From Paenibacillus sophorae (GTDB lineage Bacteria > Bacillota > Bacilli > Paenibacillales > Paenibacillaceae): 64,000 nucleotides of DNA. Below, piece by piece: positions 36,922-46,551 of this stretch. Where the stretch lies: the NCBI RefSeq assembly GCF_018966525.1, contig NZ_CP076607.1, forward strand, positions 5,803,721 to 5,867,720. The letters run 5' to 3'. Each line of letters starts with the position of its first letter. Position 1 is the first letter of the stretch. The notes below the pieces were generated by a model. That model had not been told where the DNA came from. It worked only from the letters and a program-made list of their open reading frames with translations, and did no database searches. The translations under genes and the position numbers were made by a program.

Positions 36922-39900
36922 CGGTTCATCGACACCCTTTCCCGGCGCGCCAACATCGCCATAAATTGACGCTCAAACGCCGGTTGCTGATCTTTAAGGG
37001 CTTTGCTTACTTGTGCGGCAACATCCTCGCCGCCTCCCTGAATGATGACTTTCGGAGCAAATACTACGGAAATTTCATCACCGCCACCGTTTTGCCCAAA
37101 CATTCCGCCTGCCGTATCCAGAATGGCGTGGGGACGAGGCTGGACCGGCTCATCCAAAATGGCCGGTCGCTCGGTAAACGAGATGTAATCCGGTATCTTA
37201 AACTCGGGGGGCTGCACCGCTAGGTTCGGAGCCCCCGACACATTCATAGGCTTCTCCTCAACGCGGCCCATCATTTTGTTAGCCGCGTCCAGCAGCGCAT
37301 GAGATCGAGGCTTGTTATTTAATGGAATCGCGATTTCGGGCCCAGCCTCCCCAAAAATAGACGGTTTAGTTGCGATACCGCCATCAGCGTAGCCCTCGAA
37401 TCCCGGATCATGCTGAGCAAAACGATTGATCTTTACTCCGGATGGAGTTTTCAGGTTGGGGGTTCCGCCTGTTTTCATCGTCTTGCTGAGCGTATTCCAA
37501 TCGCTGTCCGTCAGATCGAAATTAGGAATTTGTCCGGTTTGTTGCCAAATCAGTTGGAGATTGACCTTTTTATCATCTGGCAGTAAGTCCATGGCTTGAT
37601 TTAAATTCGCTATGTCCTGCATCGCCTGGTTGAACTGTTTTTTCTCGGCATCTGACATTTTTTTATACTTAGCAGCTTGTTCTTCCAGTGTGCCGCCAAG
37701 TTTCATTTCAATAAGTCCTTTTTGTTTCTCGTACAAATCGTCGTAGCTGCCAGAAGCCACGCCGAGTTCCTCCAAAGCCTTCTGCTGCTGAGCATAGCCT
37801 TCGATTAGCTCGTTATTCAATGTATCATACGCCTGATCCAAGTTAGCCAATTGTTCAACTGTATTAAAATTACGGCCGCCCTGATTATATCCTGCATCGC
37901 TCGCAGTCTGATTGGCCTTACTGCGAAGCTCTTCAAGCTGCTTTGCGCGTTCGTTCGAAGGAGTCTGCATCATAATCCTTTGATACTCGGCTTCATATTC
38001 TTTTAACGCAACAACGGCTGGATCTAGAATTTTTTGCTGTTTCTCAAGTTCAGCGGACCGTTTATTGAGCGTGGTCATCTGTTTTTCGAGATCCGGAAGT
38101 TGGTCCCGACCCTCTGCTACTTCCCTTTCAAGGGAGACTTTTGCCAACTTCTGCTCCGCATCCGATTCTCGCTTGAGCAGCCCCAGTTTTTCCCCGATCT
38201 TACCGTTCTCGACGTCATACTGCCTAATCGTCTCGGGATGCAGCTCTTGGAGTTTGGAAATAACGTCCCGCAGTTTGTCTTGTTGATCTTTTAACTTGCC
38301 AGTATTAACTGCCATATTACCGGAAGAGTTAGAAGCCGCAGCAATCTTTTTACTCAAATCCTCATATTGCCATATGAGGTCATTGGTCAGTTTGGCTTTG
38401 TCTTTCGCCTCTTGATACTTCTTGGCAGCTTCGTCCAACCCATCGCCCATATGGAGTAGGGCCAGCCGAGCATTTTCCTGATGCTTTTGATAGGCCAGCA
38501 CACCAAGCGTTAAGCCTCCGAGCGCCCCGACAGCTAAACCTACTGGGTTGGTTAATAGGCCGATGGCGCCTCCAAATTTCGCGGCAGCCCCTCCAGCTCC
38601 TTCAGCAACAGTTTCAACACCTTTGACAGCATCGCCAACACCCTCAGCAGCAGTTCCAATCTTCATGATGCCTTTGCCGATTTTAAAAGCATTCTTTCCG
38701 ATCATCGCCGCCGGTGCGCCGAGCGCGAGTATTTCCAACAGGTCTTTATTGTCCCCCATCCAATGCGCAACGTCTTGCAAAGCCGGCATAAGGTCCTCGC
38801 CTATCGGTATAACGAGCTCAGACATTAGCTCACGGCCCACAGTCTGGAATTGCTGGGTTAGAGTATCATATTTGACCTTGGCGACCTCTTCCATGGTCTG
38901 CTTGGTCATGTCGAACTGTTGCCGGGCATTGCCAAGAGCCAAGACGACATTAGATTCCATGTCTTCCCACTGGGTACCAAATAGGGCGACGGCTAACGTG
39001 CTTTGCTCGACCGGGTCTTTGATATCCCTCAGCTTATTGATAACCTGTTCCATTGCCTGGCGTCCGGATATCGATCCCTTGGACAGTCCGTCAAGCATGT
39101 CCTGCCCGCTGCCAAGTACCTGTTTCAGCCTTTTGGTTGCCGTTTGAGCGGCCGCCCCGCCCTTTTTGAGCTGATCCCTCATGACAATTGCCGAATCTTT
39201 ACCAGCGAGCTTGACGAGCTTGGAGAATTCCTTGGTTTTATCACCGCCGGAAGTAAGTGCCTTGGCGAACTTGCTCACGTCTGGCGCCTGAAACAGTGTA
39301 AAGATCGCATCGCCCGTGCTGTCAGACCCGTCTTTAATCCTGATTCCGAATTCTTTGACCGCATCCGCCACTTTATCCAGATTAAATGCGCCGTTTTCCA
39401 TGCCGGCGCTAAAGATGTCGAACATTTCATTGGCATTGTAGCCCAGAGTTTTAAAGTAGACGGCGTACTCATTTGTGGTATCCAGCAAATCCCCAGCCTT
39501 GTTAAGTCCTTTTTGGGCACCTTGAGCCATCAGGTTATACGATTGCTCTGAGGTGATACCGAACTTTTTCATCAAGGTATCCGCAGCTTTGACGGACTCA
39601 GGAATGTCCTCCTGGAACACATCCCGGAACGCGATGGCCGTCTTGGTCGTCTTCTCCAGTTCATCTCCGGTTTGCTGCGTGGTTTGCTTGACTACAGCCA
39701 TGGAGTCGCCCAAATCATCGAACCCTTCGCCATAGTTCTGCTTATACAGGTCTTCGGCGATGGCGTTCATTTCCTTCATTTGATCTGCCGTCATGCCCGT
39801 GGAAGCTTGCAGCTGCGCCATGGCGTCGTCCTGGTCTGTGATGGTGCCTACGATGTTTTGCAAAGACCCAATCCCGGCGTCTATCAAAGCTTTTGCGCCA

Positions 39901-40151
39901 GTAAAGTCGAGCACGCGGTCAAACGTCTCCTTAAAGCCTTCAGCCCGCTCCTTCAGACCGTCGAATGCGCCTTCTGCCTGCTTGGCATCCTTTCGCAATC
40001 GGTCAAACCCGCCATTGTTTGATAACTCCTTAATGGCACGCTCCAATTCCTGTATGTGCTCCTCGGCATTCCCGACAGACCGCTTTAGGGAGGGGTCCAT
40101 TAGGCCGCTAAGTTTAAACGCGATATCGTACTCTTTGCTTTTGCCAGCCAT
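36918..40151 (-). CDS. Tail tape measure protein (TP901/P2 gpT type)
   Basis: 1077 aa. It has the TP901 tape-measure core at ~100-420 (e.g. GFDDLGDSMAVVKQTTQQTG, then MKKFGITSEQSYNLMAQGAQ), a hydrophobic segment near 530-555 (NPVGLAVGALGGLTLGVLAY) and a long coiled-coil region after it. The ATG at 40151 lies just past the E' stop and has GGAGGGGG inside the E' frame. Much longer than the 619-aa protein of the left element, so the two tails should differ in length. Confidence 0.92.
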   Translation of the reverse strand: MAGKSKEYDIAFKLSGLMDPSLKRSVGNAEEHIQELERAIKELSNNGGFDRLRKDAKQAEGAFDGLKERAEGFKETFDRVLDFTGAKALIDAGIGSLQNIVGTITDQDDAMAQLQASTGMTADQMKEMNAIAEDLYKQNYGEGFDDLGDSMAVVKQTTQQTGDELEKTTKTAIAFRDVFQEDIPESVKAADTLMKKFGITSEQSYNLMAQGAQKGLNKAGDLLDTTNEYAVYFKTLGYNANEMFDIFSAGMENGAFNLDKVADAVKEFGIRIKDGSDSTGDAIFTLFQAPDVSKFAKALTSGGDKTKEFSKLVKLAGKDSAIVMRDQLKKGGAAAQTATKRLKQVLGSGQDMLDGLSKGSISGRQAMEQVINKLRDIKDPVEQSTLAVALFGTQWEDMESNVVLALGNARQQFDMTKQTMEEVAKVKYDTLTQQFQTVGRELMSELVIPIGEDLMPALQDVAHWMGDNKDLLEILALGAPAAMIGKNAFKIGKGIMKIGTAAEGVGDAVKGVETVAEGAGGAAAKFGGAIGLLTNPVGLAVGALGGLTLGVLAYQKHQENARLALLHMGDGLDEAAKKYQEAKDKAKLTNDLIWQYEDLSKKIAAASNSSGNMAVNTGKLKDQQDKLRDVISKLQELHPETIRQYDVENGKIGEKLGLLKRESDAEQKLAKVSLEREVAEGRDQLPDLEKQMTTLNKRSAELEKQQKILDPAVVALKEYEAEYQRIMMQTPSNERAKQLEELRSKANQTASDAGYNQGGRNFNTVEQLANLDQAYDTLNNELIEGYAQQQKALEELGVASGSYDDLYEKQKGLIEMKLGGTLEEQAAKYKKMSDAEKKQFNQAMQDIANLNQAMDLLPDDKKVNLQLIWQQTGQIPNFDLTDSDWNTLSKTMKTGGTPNLKTPSGVKINRFAQHDPGFEGYADGGIATKPSIFGEAGPEIAIPLNNKPRSHALLDAANKMMGRVEEKPMNVSGAPNLAVQPPEFKIPDYISFTERPAILDEPVQPRPHAILDTAGGMFGQNGGGDEISVVFAPKVIIQGGGEDVAAQVSKALKDQQPAFERQFMAMLARRERVSMNR

Positions 40152-40154
40152 GTA

Positions 40155-40313
40155 TTACCCCCTCCGTTTCCGCAGTTTGGCGACCCGCTCCGCCCAATCC
40201 ACCATTTCTGCGAGCGGCAGCCCGAGGTAATAGGGGATGGGCGTATTAGTCATCATGGATAAAGTGGCCGCGACATCTTTGATGTCATCGGCACCACTCA
40301 AGCCTAAAATAGC
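40155..40313 (-). CDS. gpE' frameshift-extension frame
   Basis: This 52-codon frame is entered by a -1 slip at 40313-40319 (AILGLSGADDIKDVAATLSM ... PIPYYLGLPLAEMVDWAERV), giving a 156-aa fusion. The YYLGLPLAEMVDWA segment matches the P2/Mu E' extension. It ends 3 nt before the tape measure start. Confidence 0.88.
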   Translation of the reverse strand, partial: AILGLSGADDIKDVAATLSMMTNTPIPYYLGLPLAEMVDWAERVAKLRKRRG

Positions 40314-40624
40314 AAAAAATTTCTTGCCCGCAGGGTCAACTTTGTGAAGTCTTTAGCAGAAGCTGCCTTAATCAGTCCTACATGTACACCGGCGGCCTTC
40401 GCAACGAAGTACGCTTGATATTCCCGATCCATTTCTTGTGCATACCCCTCTTTCTTTGTCTCGGCGGTGTACTGCCTAAGCACTGCAAGGGCGTCATTTC
40501 CGTCCAGCTTTTCGAAGTCGAGAGTGATTTTCTCGTATACTTCTCCCTCGAAAGTAACAGGGCGGGCAAAGGTGTATACCTCTGCGCCGCCCTCTTGTAC
40601 TTGATCTTTTTTTTCTTCTGTCAC
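40304..40624 (-). CDS. Tail assembly chaperone gpE-like
   Basis: 106 aa in the zero frame. FARPVTFEGEVYEKITLDFEKLDG is the typical N-terminus of the P2 gpE/Mu gp41 family. The C-terminus runs through the slippery site and ends two codons after it. It acts with the frameshifted form as tape-measure chaperone. Confidence 0.9.
   Translation of the reverse strand: MTEEKKDQVQEGGAEVYTFARPVTFEGEVYEKITLDFEKLDGNDALAVLRQYTAETKKEGYAQEMDREYQAYFVAKAAGVHVGLIKAASAKDFTKLTLRARNFLLF
40313..40319 (-). promoter_or_regulatory. Programmed -1 frameshift heptamer T TTT TTG
   Basis: On the minus strand, AAT TTT TTG is in the gpE frame, giving X XXY YYZ = T TTT TTG, the kind of heptamer used by P2 E/E'. The -1 frame stays open for 52 codons to the tape measure gene. 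Confidence 0.88.
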
Positions 40625-40636
40625 ACTTATCGCTCC

Positions 40637-41155
40637 TTATAATCCAAGATTGGTCCGGGTTTGGGCCAGATAGTCTATGCCGTCCACCTTATGGATATAG
40701 TTGTACTTGTCAATTTCCAGCGTCTCAATGCCGTCCTGCGTGACTTTGATATACGAAACCGAAAATGAATTATTGGAATCCATTGTCGCCGCTGGTTCCA
40801 AGTTCCCCATCGACATACTGAGTGGACGCGCCCGCACAGTGATCTTCATGGCGTGCTCCTTATATTCGTTAGTCGAAGGGTCGAAGCCTTGAATCGACGC
40901 CCGCAAGTCAATGCTATGCACCTTGGGAGCCAGCAGAGCGACGGCTGCGCGCTCGCTGGTTCGCCAGTTTAGGGTCAAGGTCATGGCGCCGGTCTGGCCG
41001 GGCGCAGGCGCCTCGACCTCACCGCTGATCCCGCCGCCCTTAATCGTATCCGACAAATAGGTGATCTCAGGAAGATCGGCGGTTGCCGTCCCGAGGTAGA
41101 GCGTACCGTCTTTAAACACCGAGTAATCAATAACCCGTTCTGATCTTTCAGGCAT
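40637..41155 (-). CDS. Major tail tube protein (P2 FII-like)
   Basis: 172 aa. VFKDGTLYLGTATADLPEIT near the start, and the GGGISGEVEAPAPGQTGAMT segment, match the P2 FII tube family. It lies between sheath and chaperone as in P2. Confidence 0.9.
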   Translation of the reverse strand: MPERSERVIDYSVFKDGTLYLGTATADLPEITYLSDTIKGGGISGEVEAPAPGQTGAMTLTLNWRTSERAAVALLAPKVHSIDLRASIQGFDPSTNEYKEHAMKITVRARPLSMSMGNLEPAATMDSNNSFSVSYIKVTQDGIETLEIDKYNYIHKVDGIDYLAQTRTNLGL

Positions 41156-41168
41156 TTGTCATCCTCCT

Positions 41169-42614
41169 TTACGCGACCAGCGCCGCGAGATACGTCGTGT
41201 CGTACTCGAGTACAAAGTCGATTTCTTGAGCTGCCGGCGGCGGAGTGATAAACAGGTGAAATTTGATTTTACCCGCCATCAGATCCGTAACCGGATTTTC
41301 ACTAGCCCTAAACTCCACCCGACCACCAAGCAGCGCACCTGTCGCCGTCAGGCCATTGAGCCAGATGTTCAGGCTATCCGTAACGGCCTCGATCAGCCGC
41401 TTATTCATCGGGTCATCAACCTTTTGCAGATAGGTCAGGATAATAGAGTTACCAATCCAGTTGAACATACGCCGGATCGGAATCATCGCATCCTTGGGGT
41501 CCGTAACTCCCGGGAAAGCCCCGGTTTGATTTCCCCACGCCTTCCAGCCGCTGGTTCCCAAATTCAAGGCCGTTACAATACCCTGACTATTAAGGTAGGC
41601 AGCCTGGTCCATACCCAAGTAAAGCGGCGTACCATCGGCCAGCACAGCACCGTCAATCTGCAAAGGCTTATTCGATGGCGAAACATATGGGATGCCGCCG
41701 TTATCCGTGTCTGTCGCGGCGATCCGGCCTGCAAGATGTGTGGAAAACCAATAGGTTTTGTCCCCCAGCGTTACCTTGGGATACGTATCAATTTGCAAAT
41801 TTCCGGTATAGCTATTGTCCGACTTCCATGCAGCGGCATCCGTATAGGCTTCGGATGCATCAAGGTCCGTCAGCGCGACCGCTTTAAAATTGCCGTTAAT
41901 GTTGCCTCCTTTGGCCTTCATGACGGCAGCGACCGCCGGAAGCTGGGAAAAGCCAGGAGCAAGCAGTAAGTCCGGCAGGATACCGAAGCGCGGATAAACC
42001 TGGTTAACCAGCTCAAGGCCAGTATAGGCTCCCTCCAGCGTCACGCCACCGATAATGTCGTCCGAATCTACAGCAGATGGGTCAAGCTTGTCATATCCCA
42101 CCTGCAGGGATGCCGCAACCGCTGGGATCGCCCCGGTAGACTTGGTTGTGATGACCACATGTCCATCATCATCAAAGGCAGCAGTGTAATCAGTGCCGCT
42201 GACGTATGTTGTCGCGCCATCAGAGGACTTGACGATGAGGGACGGCAGCAGTACGCCTCCTACCGCAAGGGTCGCCACCCGGTTGCTAACAGCTAGCGCC
42301 GCTGGCGCGACCGTCGTCTTGTGTGTTGCCGGATCAAGCACATTGACCAAGATCATCGGCGACATGCCGTACAGGACAAAATGCGAGTAAATCGCCTCGC
42401 ATAGCGTGTACTTGGACCAATAATCCGAGTACCCAAGCGCGGCGACGGCCTCCGCGTAGGTATATGCCAATACCGGCGTGTTGACCGCCACGGCTGCAGA
42501 AGCCAGATTAATCGGAGCGGTCCCGACGACAAACGGAATACCGCTTGTCGCCTCCGTCGGCGCAAGAACAGATGTAGCTTGTTCGACAATCAATACGCCA
42601 TGTTTAAATGCCAT
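41169..42614 (-). CDS. Tail sheath protein (P2 FI-like)
   Basis: 481 aa. Typical of the phage sheath subtilisin-like family of P2-type phages: ATSGIPFVVGTAPINLASAA near the N-terminus and PIRRMFNWIGNSIILTYLQK, FRASENPVTDLMAGKIKFHL near the C-terminus. It forms the contractile outer tail. Confidence 0.92.
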   Translation of the reverse strand: MAFKHGVLIVEQATSVLAPTEATSGIPFVVGTAPINLASAAVAVNTPVLAYTYAEAVAALGYSDYWSKYTLCEAIYSHFVLYGMSPMILVNVLDPATHKTTVAPAALAVSNRVATLAVGGVLLPSLIVKSSDGATTYVSGTDYTAAFDDDGHVVITTKSTGAIPAVAASLQVGYDKLDPSAVDSDDIIGGVTLEGAYTGLELVNQVYPRFGILPDLLLAPGFSQLPAVAAVMKAKGGNINGNFKAVALTDLDASEAYTDAAAWKSDNSYTGNLQIDTYPKVTLGDKTYWFSTHLAGRIAATDTDNGGIPYVSPSNKPLQIDGAVLADGTPLYLGMDQAAYLNSQGIVTALNLGTSGWKAWGNQTGAFPGVTDPKDAMIPIRRMFNWIGNSIILTYLQKVDDPMNKRLIEAVTDSLNIWLNGLTATGALLGGRVEFRASENPVTDLMAGKIKFHLFITPPPAAQEIDFVLEYDTTYLAALVA

Positions 42615-42617
42615 GGA

Positions 42618-42959
42618 TTAATTCCCCTTTCCGAGAAGCGTTTGATATGCAGCGTGTTCCGCCGTCCCTTTTTGGACGATCCGCGCCTGTACGCCGGACA
42701 TTTCGTCGACAGGCACGATCAAATCATTGATTTCCGGCTGCGCTGCGAGCGTATCGGCCAGATAAGCCGGGATGCCGCCGCGAAATACGGTCGATTGCAT
42801 CAAGCGTCCTCCCGGGAGGTTGGGGCCTAGGTAAATGCGAGTAGGCTCCTTGGCCGGCTCGACTGCCGGAGTAATAACAACCTTGGGCGCTTCGCTCGCA
42901 TCCTTGGCTCCAGTTTCCTCTTCCGTTTTGTTGTCTTCCGATTTCTTAATAGGGCTCAT
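42618..42959 (-). CDS. Hypothetical structural protein
   Basis: 113 aa. A charged N-terminus precedes a conserved-looking domain (IYLGPNLPGGRLMQSTVFRG and on). It lies between the head-tail genes and the sheath, where small tail adaptors are found. I do not assign a family. Confidence 0.6.
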   Translation of the reverse strand: MSPIKKSEDNKTEEETGAKDASEAPKVVITPAVEPAKEPTRIYLGPNLPGGRLMQSTVFRGGIPAYLADTLAAQPEINDLIVPVDEMSGVQARIVQKGTAEHAAYQTLLGKGN

Positions 42960-43390
42960 AAGCCTTTAACCTCCTGTCTGATTTGGGGTAAATCCCATGT
43001 GGTCACAACCTCACCCACCCATTCGGGTAGCGGCTGCTGTTCGTAAAACTTCCATTTCCAATTCGGATCGATCTGGAATTTATTGTCGATAATCCGCTGT
43101 CGCAAGAGGAGGATGCGGACTCGCTCCATGAGGTTGAGCAAGTCAATAAAACCAGCATCATCCTCCGATTGGGTCCCGAACAGGAGTTTAACCTGTGCAT
43201 TCGCACCTTTATCGTCTCCCTGTCCCTCTACTGGGCGGATAATAATCATCGGATACACCGGATCGTCCCGATTATCGGCTGTTTTGGTCGGCAAAAATCC
43301 CAAATGCACCGTCGGAACGGTCGTCGCATCGTCGGCAAGCTTTGTTTCGAGAAATTGCTTTAATGCCACCATCAGCATGACAAGTGTCAT
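42956..43390 (-). CDS. Tail terminator/completion-like protein
   Basis: 144 aa. The N-terminal helix (VALKQFLETKLADD) and the following beta strands (YPMIIIRPVEGQGDD, AQVKLLFGTQSEDDAGFIDL) are similar in plan to small tail-completion proteins. It overlaps both neighbours by 4 nt. Assignment is from position and fold pattern only. Confidence 0.55.
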   Translation of the reverse strand: MTLVMLMVALKQFLETKLADDATTVPTVHLGFLPTKTADNRDDPVYPMIIIRPVEGQGDDKGANAQVKLLFGTQSEDDAGFIDLLNLMERVRILLLRQRIIDNKFQIDPNWKWKFYEQQPLPEWVGEVVTTWDLPQIRQEVKGL

Positions 43391-43953
43391 GACCCACCTC
43401 CAAAACGTCGATTTAACTCATGATCCAGACGTTTGTTGAACTCTTCCTCTGCCACCCTTTCCAGATGCGCAACCACCTCTGGATTATTGAGCATGACCGG
43501 AACGGCCGGGCCGTACAGCTCCTCCACAGGCAGCCGCTTCCGCGTGGTCCGGCGGAATACACCGACGTGACCAGTGCCCATTCGGGCGAGAAATGCACCA
43601 TCAACCTTCTTATTGCCGCCCGCCCGCTTGACCGCTGCCCGCAACACGCGGGGGCGCTTGGCATCCATAGATTTCGGGTTCGTTCGGAAACGAATTAGCG
43701 GCGTGTTCCCGCCCTTCCAGCGGAGCTCCGCCCCGGGATTGCTCATGCTTCCCCGGCGCAGAATTGCCGTGCCCGTGACCGCTTTTTGCTTAACGATGTA
43801 CGTTTCACGCACCTTGCGGCCGGATTCCGTTTTGACACGCTGAGAAACCCGGTTTAACGCGGAATACGCTGCCTTTCGAACGTCTGAGTCCATCCGGCCA
43901 ACACGCCTGAGTGCATCTTTGGCCCCGCGCAGCTCGCCGCTAATATTCATCAT
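43387..43953 (-). CDS. Minor tail protein Z-like (head-tail connector)
   Basis: 188 aa. A basic protein with AAYSALNRVSQRVKTESGRK, VRETYIVKQKAVTGTAI and GTGHVGVFRRT features of the prophage minor tail protein Z (gpZ) family. It helps join head and tail. ATGs overlap on both sides. Confidence 0.8.
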   Translation of the reverse strand: MMNISGELRGAKDALRRVGRMDSDVRKAAYSALNRVSQRVKTESGRKVRETYIVKQKAVTGTAILRRGSMSNPGAELRWKGGNTPLIRFRTNPKSMDAKRPRVLRAAVKRAGGNKKVDGAFLARMGTGHVGVFRRTTRKRLPVEELYGPAVPVMLNNPEVVAHLERVAEEEFNKRLDHELNRRFGGGS

Positions 43954-44267
43954 GCGTCGTTCGCCTCCAGGCTGATCGTATATAGCCCCTCATCTTCGTC
44001 CACACGCACGACGTAATATGTTTTGCCGTTGACCATCATCCGTTCGCCCTGCTCCGGCTCTTCCCCAAATACCTCAGCACTCACGCTAAGTACATGCGTA
44101 ACAAGGGAAACCCCCTCAGCATACGACTGAGAGGGCTTCCCGGTGGTGGATTTGGCGAAAACAGCCGGCATCATTACGCCGTTTATTTCCGTTTCATCTG
44201 CAAATTCGCCCGTGTTCAGGAAGACGTTGCCGATGTCGGCGGCCAGAAAATCCTTGAAGCTACTCAT
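43950..44267 (-). CDS. gpFII-like head-tail joining protein
   Basis: 105 aa. The sequence (SSFKDFLAADIGNVFLNTGE, ADETEINGVMMPAVF, NGKTYYVVRVDEDEGLYTIS) resembles lambda FII-like/ATP-binding sugar transporter-like joining proteins, which cap the head connector. Confidence 0.7.
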   Translation of the reverse strand: MSSFKDFLAADIGNVFLNTGEFADETEINGVMMPAVFAKSTTGKPSQSYAEGVSLVTHVLSVSAEVFGEEPEQGERMMVNGKTYYVVRVDEDEGLYTISLEANDA

Positions 44268-44511
44268 CGGCCTTCGGATTCCGCCGAGACGTCTTGTCTG
44301 CTTCGCCAGCTAGAGGAGACTCGGGCGGGGTTTCCGAACCACCATCGACTCCCGCCGCCTGCCCCAAAGCTTCTTCCACCGGCTCCATCTCCTCCAGCTC
44401 CCCGTTAGCCTCTAGCACCGCGATCATCGCGGCATCCAGCCGACCATCCACTGGCTCGCCCGCCTGATACAGACGGCCACCATAGTTAAGCGCTGATTTC
44501 AGGATTCGCAT
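44260..44511 (-). CDS. Small head-associated protein
   Basis: 83 aa. The N-terminal half (MRILKSALNYGGRLYQAGEP, DAAMIAVLEANG) is compact; the C-terminal half is Glu/Pro/Gly-rich and probably disordered. It sits right after the capsid gene. The family is not recognised. Confidence 0.55.
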   Translation of the reverse strand: MRILKSALNYGGRLYQAGEPVDGRLDAAMIAVLEANGELEEMEPVEEALGQAAGVDGGSETPPESPLAGEADKTSRRNPKADE

Positions 44512-44514
44512 GGA

Positions 44515-46551
44515 TTACACCCCCGCATTCTTAAACAGCCCACGGCTATCCAGCAAAGTCACACCGTAATCAAAATAGATACGGAAGTCCATACCCAACC
44601 GATCGAACGGCACATACGTTTCAAGCGTAGGCTCCTCTTGACCGCGCAGGTACGTAACCTCGACCGTATCCGCGATATTCGGGTCGGCCGCGAGATACCA
44701 GGCCGTTTCCGAGTATTGGTCCAGCTCCGCATCGATAATCAGCGAATGCGCATTACGATAGACATTGACTACGCCGCTGTGATTGGCTTCCGGATCAGCT
44801 TCGCTTCGCAGGAATTGGCTGGCAACCGTCTCGAGCGCGGCCGGAACGAGCTGAAAGCTCGGCATAATGTTAAGCGTCGCAATACCCCGCTGATCCTTTT
44901 GGGTACGCATCATACGGTGAGCTTCGCCCATAGATGCTGTATTAATGACGCCGGGAGTTCCTAGGTTTTTATGATCGATATGGAACAGCGCCTTGCCATC
45001 AAAAATCACCGGATTGGAGGCCAACATTTGATAGACCAGCTTGTTAATTCCGCGCTTGGCCGCGATGACATACGCCGCCGGCACCCGGGACAACATGCTC
45101 AGGTCATCATTAATAAACGCCTCACGGGTAAATCCCCAACGTTTCGAGTACATCAGGACCGCCTTGGTCACTTTCTCGTCTTTCATGACATCGTCATACG
45201 GAATCAGCGCGTTTTGCGCTGTCAATTCCAAGTTTCCGGCCTCGGAAATCCGGTAATGCTCGGCGGACTTAAAGTCCGAGTTACTGCCTTTCCCCGTCCA
45301 ATACTGGAACGTAGTAGGTGCCTCTGCATACGCCTGCGATAGCGTCTTATTTGCAGCATTGGACACAATGCCTTGGAACGTGGTGTCAGGACTGAGCGCC
45401 CGCTTCAGAAGGTCCTCGTCTCGCAGCAGATGAACACCGCTTTCGCCAGCACGCAGCAAGCATTCGACGGCCAGATCCCGCAGACGCAGACCGCGCAGTT
45501 CATTTGCACCCGGGGCCGGCTGCTCCACACGGCGCGCGGCACGCATCAAGAGGGCATCCGACGCAGCGCGGCTGAACTTGTCGCGATCCTCGTCACCCAC
45601 CTGCACGGCGGAGCGCTGCGGTTTCCGGTCTTCCATCTGCTTTTGCAGGATGGCGTCCTTGACCGCGCTCACCGCGCTTCCGTTTGCGATGTAGTCCGTC
45701 GCGTCCAGGCCAAAGTTCCGGCAGAGCGTCGTGATCTCCGTCACCCGCGCCCGTTCCTCGCCCGCTGCCCGCTGGGCAATCTGCGCTGGGTCTTCAGCGG
45801 GTGGGGCCGCAGGTGGCGGGGTTGTCGAACGTGTGCCTTCCGGCGGCGCCGATCCGCCGGCGGGGGCACCGCCGTCCGGAGCGTGCATCAATCCTTGTGC
45901 GGCCAAAGCCAGCATCTTCAATCCATTCATCTCTTCATCCTCGCTTTCATTGTTTGTACTTCTGCCAACACCAACAGATGGATCGGCTGGCGTTGGCTCA
46001 ATGCTGATTTCAAACGGCTGCCATTTTAGGGCCACATAGGCCGGGCCTGTAAATCGCCCATTTGCCGATGTTTTTCCCGCTTTGACTTCTTCCCAATCCT
46101 CAGATTTCACGGAGTAGCCGACAGATACGCCTTTGATGATCCCCTTTTTGACCTTTTGAAACACCTTGTCGCTGTCCACGTCGTCGTCAAACTGAACTAA
46201 GGCTCGTGCCTTACGTTGGGAATCGTCAACCCACACTTTTTGTATGACGCCGATAGGCATCCGACCATAATTGGCATCGCGACCATGGGAAAATAACAAA
46301 GCCCCGACTTCGGTTAATCGCTGAAGCTCAATCGCTCCGGGGTCATGGCTCAAAATCTCGTTACCAAAATAGCGTTCATACGGCGCTTCCGACGAAAAAG
46401 ACAGCTCGACCGTACGGGCCTCCTCGTTGATCGTGCTGCGATCCAGCGCCAGCGTCCGCGTCAGCGAATTATCAGGAGGAGCCGCCGATCTATGCAGCGT
46501 CGTCGGTGGGGCCTTTCTCCTCGTCGTCTGCGGGTACTTCTTCTTCCGCAA
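44515..46551 (-). CDS. Prohead protease-major capsid fusion protein
   Basis: 678 aa from TTG 46551 (AAAGGAG upstream; GTG 46560 is the alternative). Residues ~40-195 are an S78/U35-type prohead protease (GALLFSHGRD with the catalytic His; GVSVGYSV with the catalytic Ser). After a Pro/Gly/Ala-rich linker (~225-270) the C-terminal ~330 residues look like a HK97-fold capsid (YVIAAKRGINKLVYQMLASN, YRNAHSLIIDAELDQYSETA). Such fusions are known in some lambda-like phages; self-cleavage frees the capsid. Confidence 0.85.
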   Translation of the reverse strand: MRKKKYPQTTRRKAPPTTLHRSAAPPDNSLTRTLALDRSTINEEARTVELSFSSEAPYERYFGNEILSHDPGAIELQRLTEVGALLFSHGRDANYGRMPIGVIQKVWVDDSQRKARALVQFDDDVDSDKVFQKVKKGIIKGVSVGYSVKSEDWEEVKAGKTSANGRFTGPAYVALKWQPFEISIEPTPADPSVGVGRSTNNESEDEEMNGLKMLALAAQGLMHAPDGGAPAGGSAPPEGTRSTTPPPAAPPAEDPAQIAQRAAGEERARVTEITTLCRNFGLDATDYIANGSAVSAVKDAILQKQMEDRKPQRSAVQVGDEDRDKFSRAASDALLMRAARRVEQPAPGANELRGLRLRDLAVECLLRAGESGVHLLRDEDLLKRALSPDTTFQGIVSNAANKTLSQAYAEAPTTFQYWTGKGSNSDFKSAEHYRISEAGNLELTAQNALIPYDDVMKDEKVTKAVLMYSKRWGFTREAFINDDLSMLSRVPAAYVIAAKRGINKLVYQMLASNPVIFDGKALFHIDHKNLGTPGVINTASMGEAHRMMRTQKDQRGIATLNIMPSFQLVPAALETVASQFLRSEADPEANHSGVVNVYRNAHSLIIDAELDQYSETAWYLAADPNIADTVEVTYLRGQEEPTLETYVPFDRLGMDFRIYFDYGVTLLDSRGLFKNAGV

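Noticed and set aside
36077..36964. Plus-strand frame of 295 codons opposite gpD and gpX
   Set aside because: gpD and gpX are clear family members on the minus strand; the antisense product is Ser/Leu-rich with no domain.
36918..40151. Possible premature end or split in the 1077-aa tape measure
   Set aside because: The frame is continuous and the domain order (core, hydrophobic segment, coiled coil) is complete.
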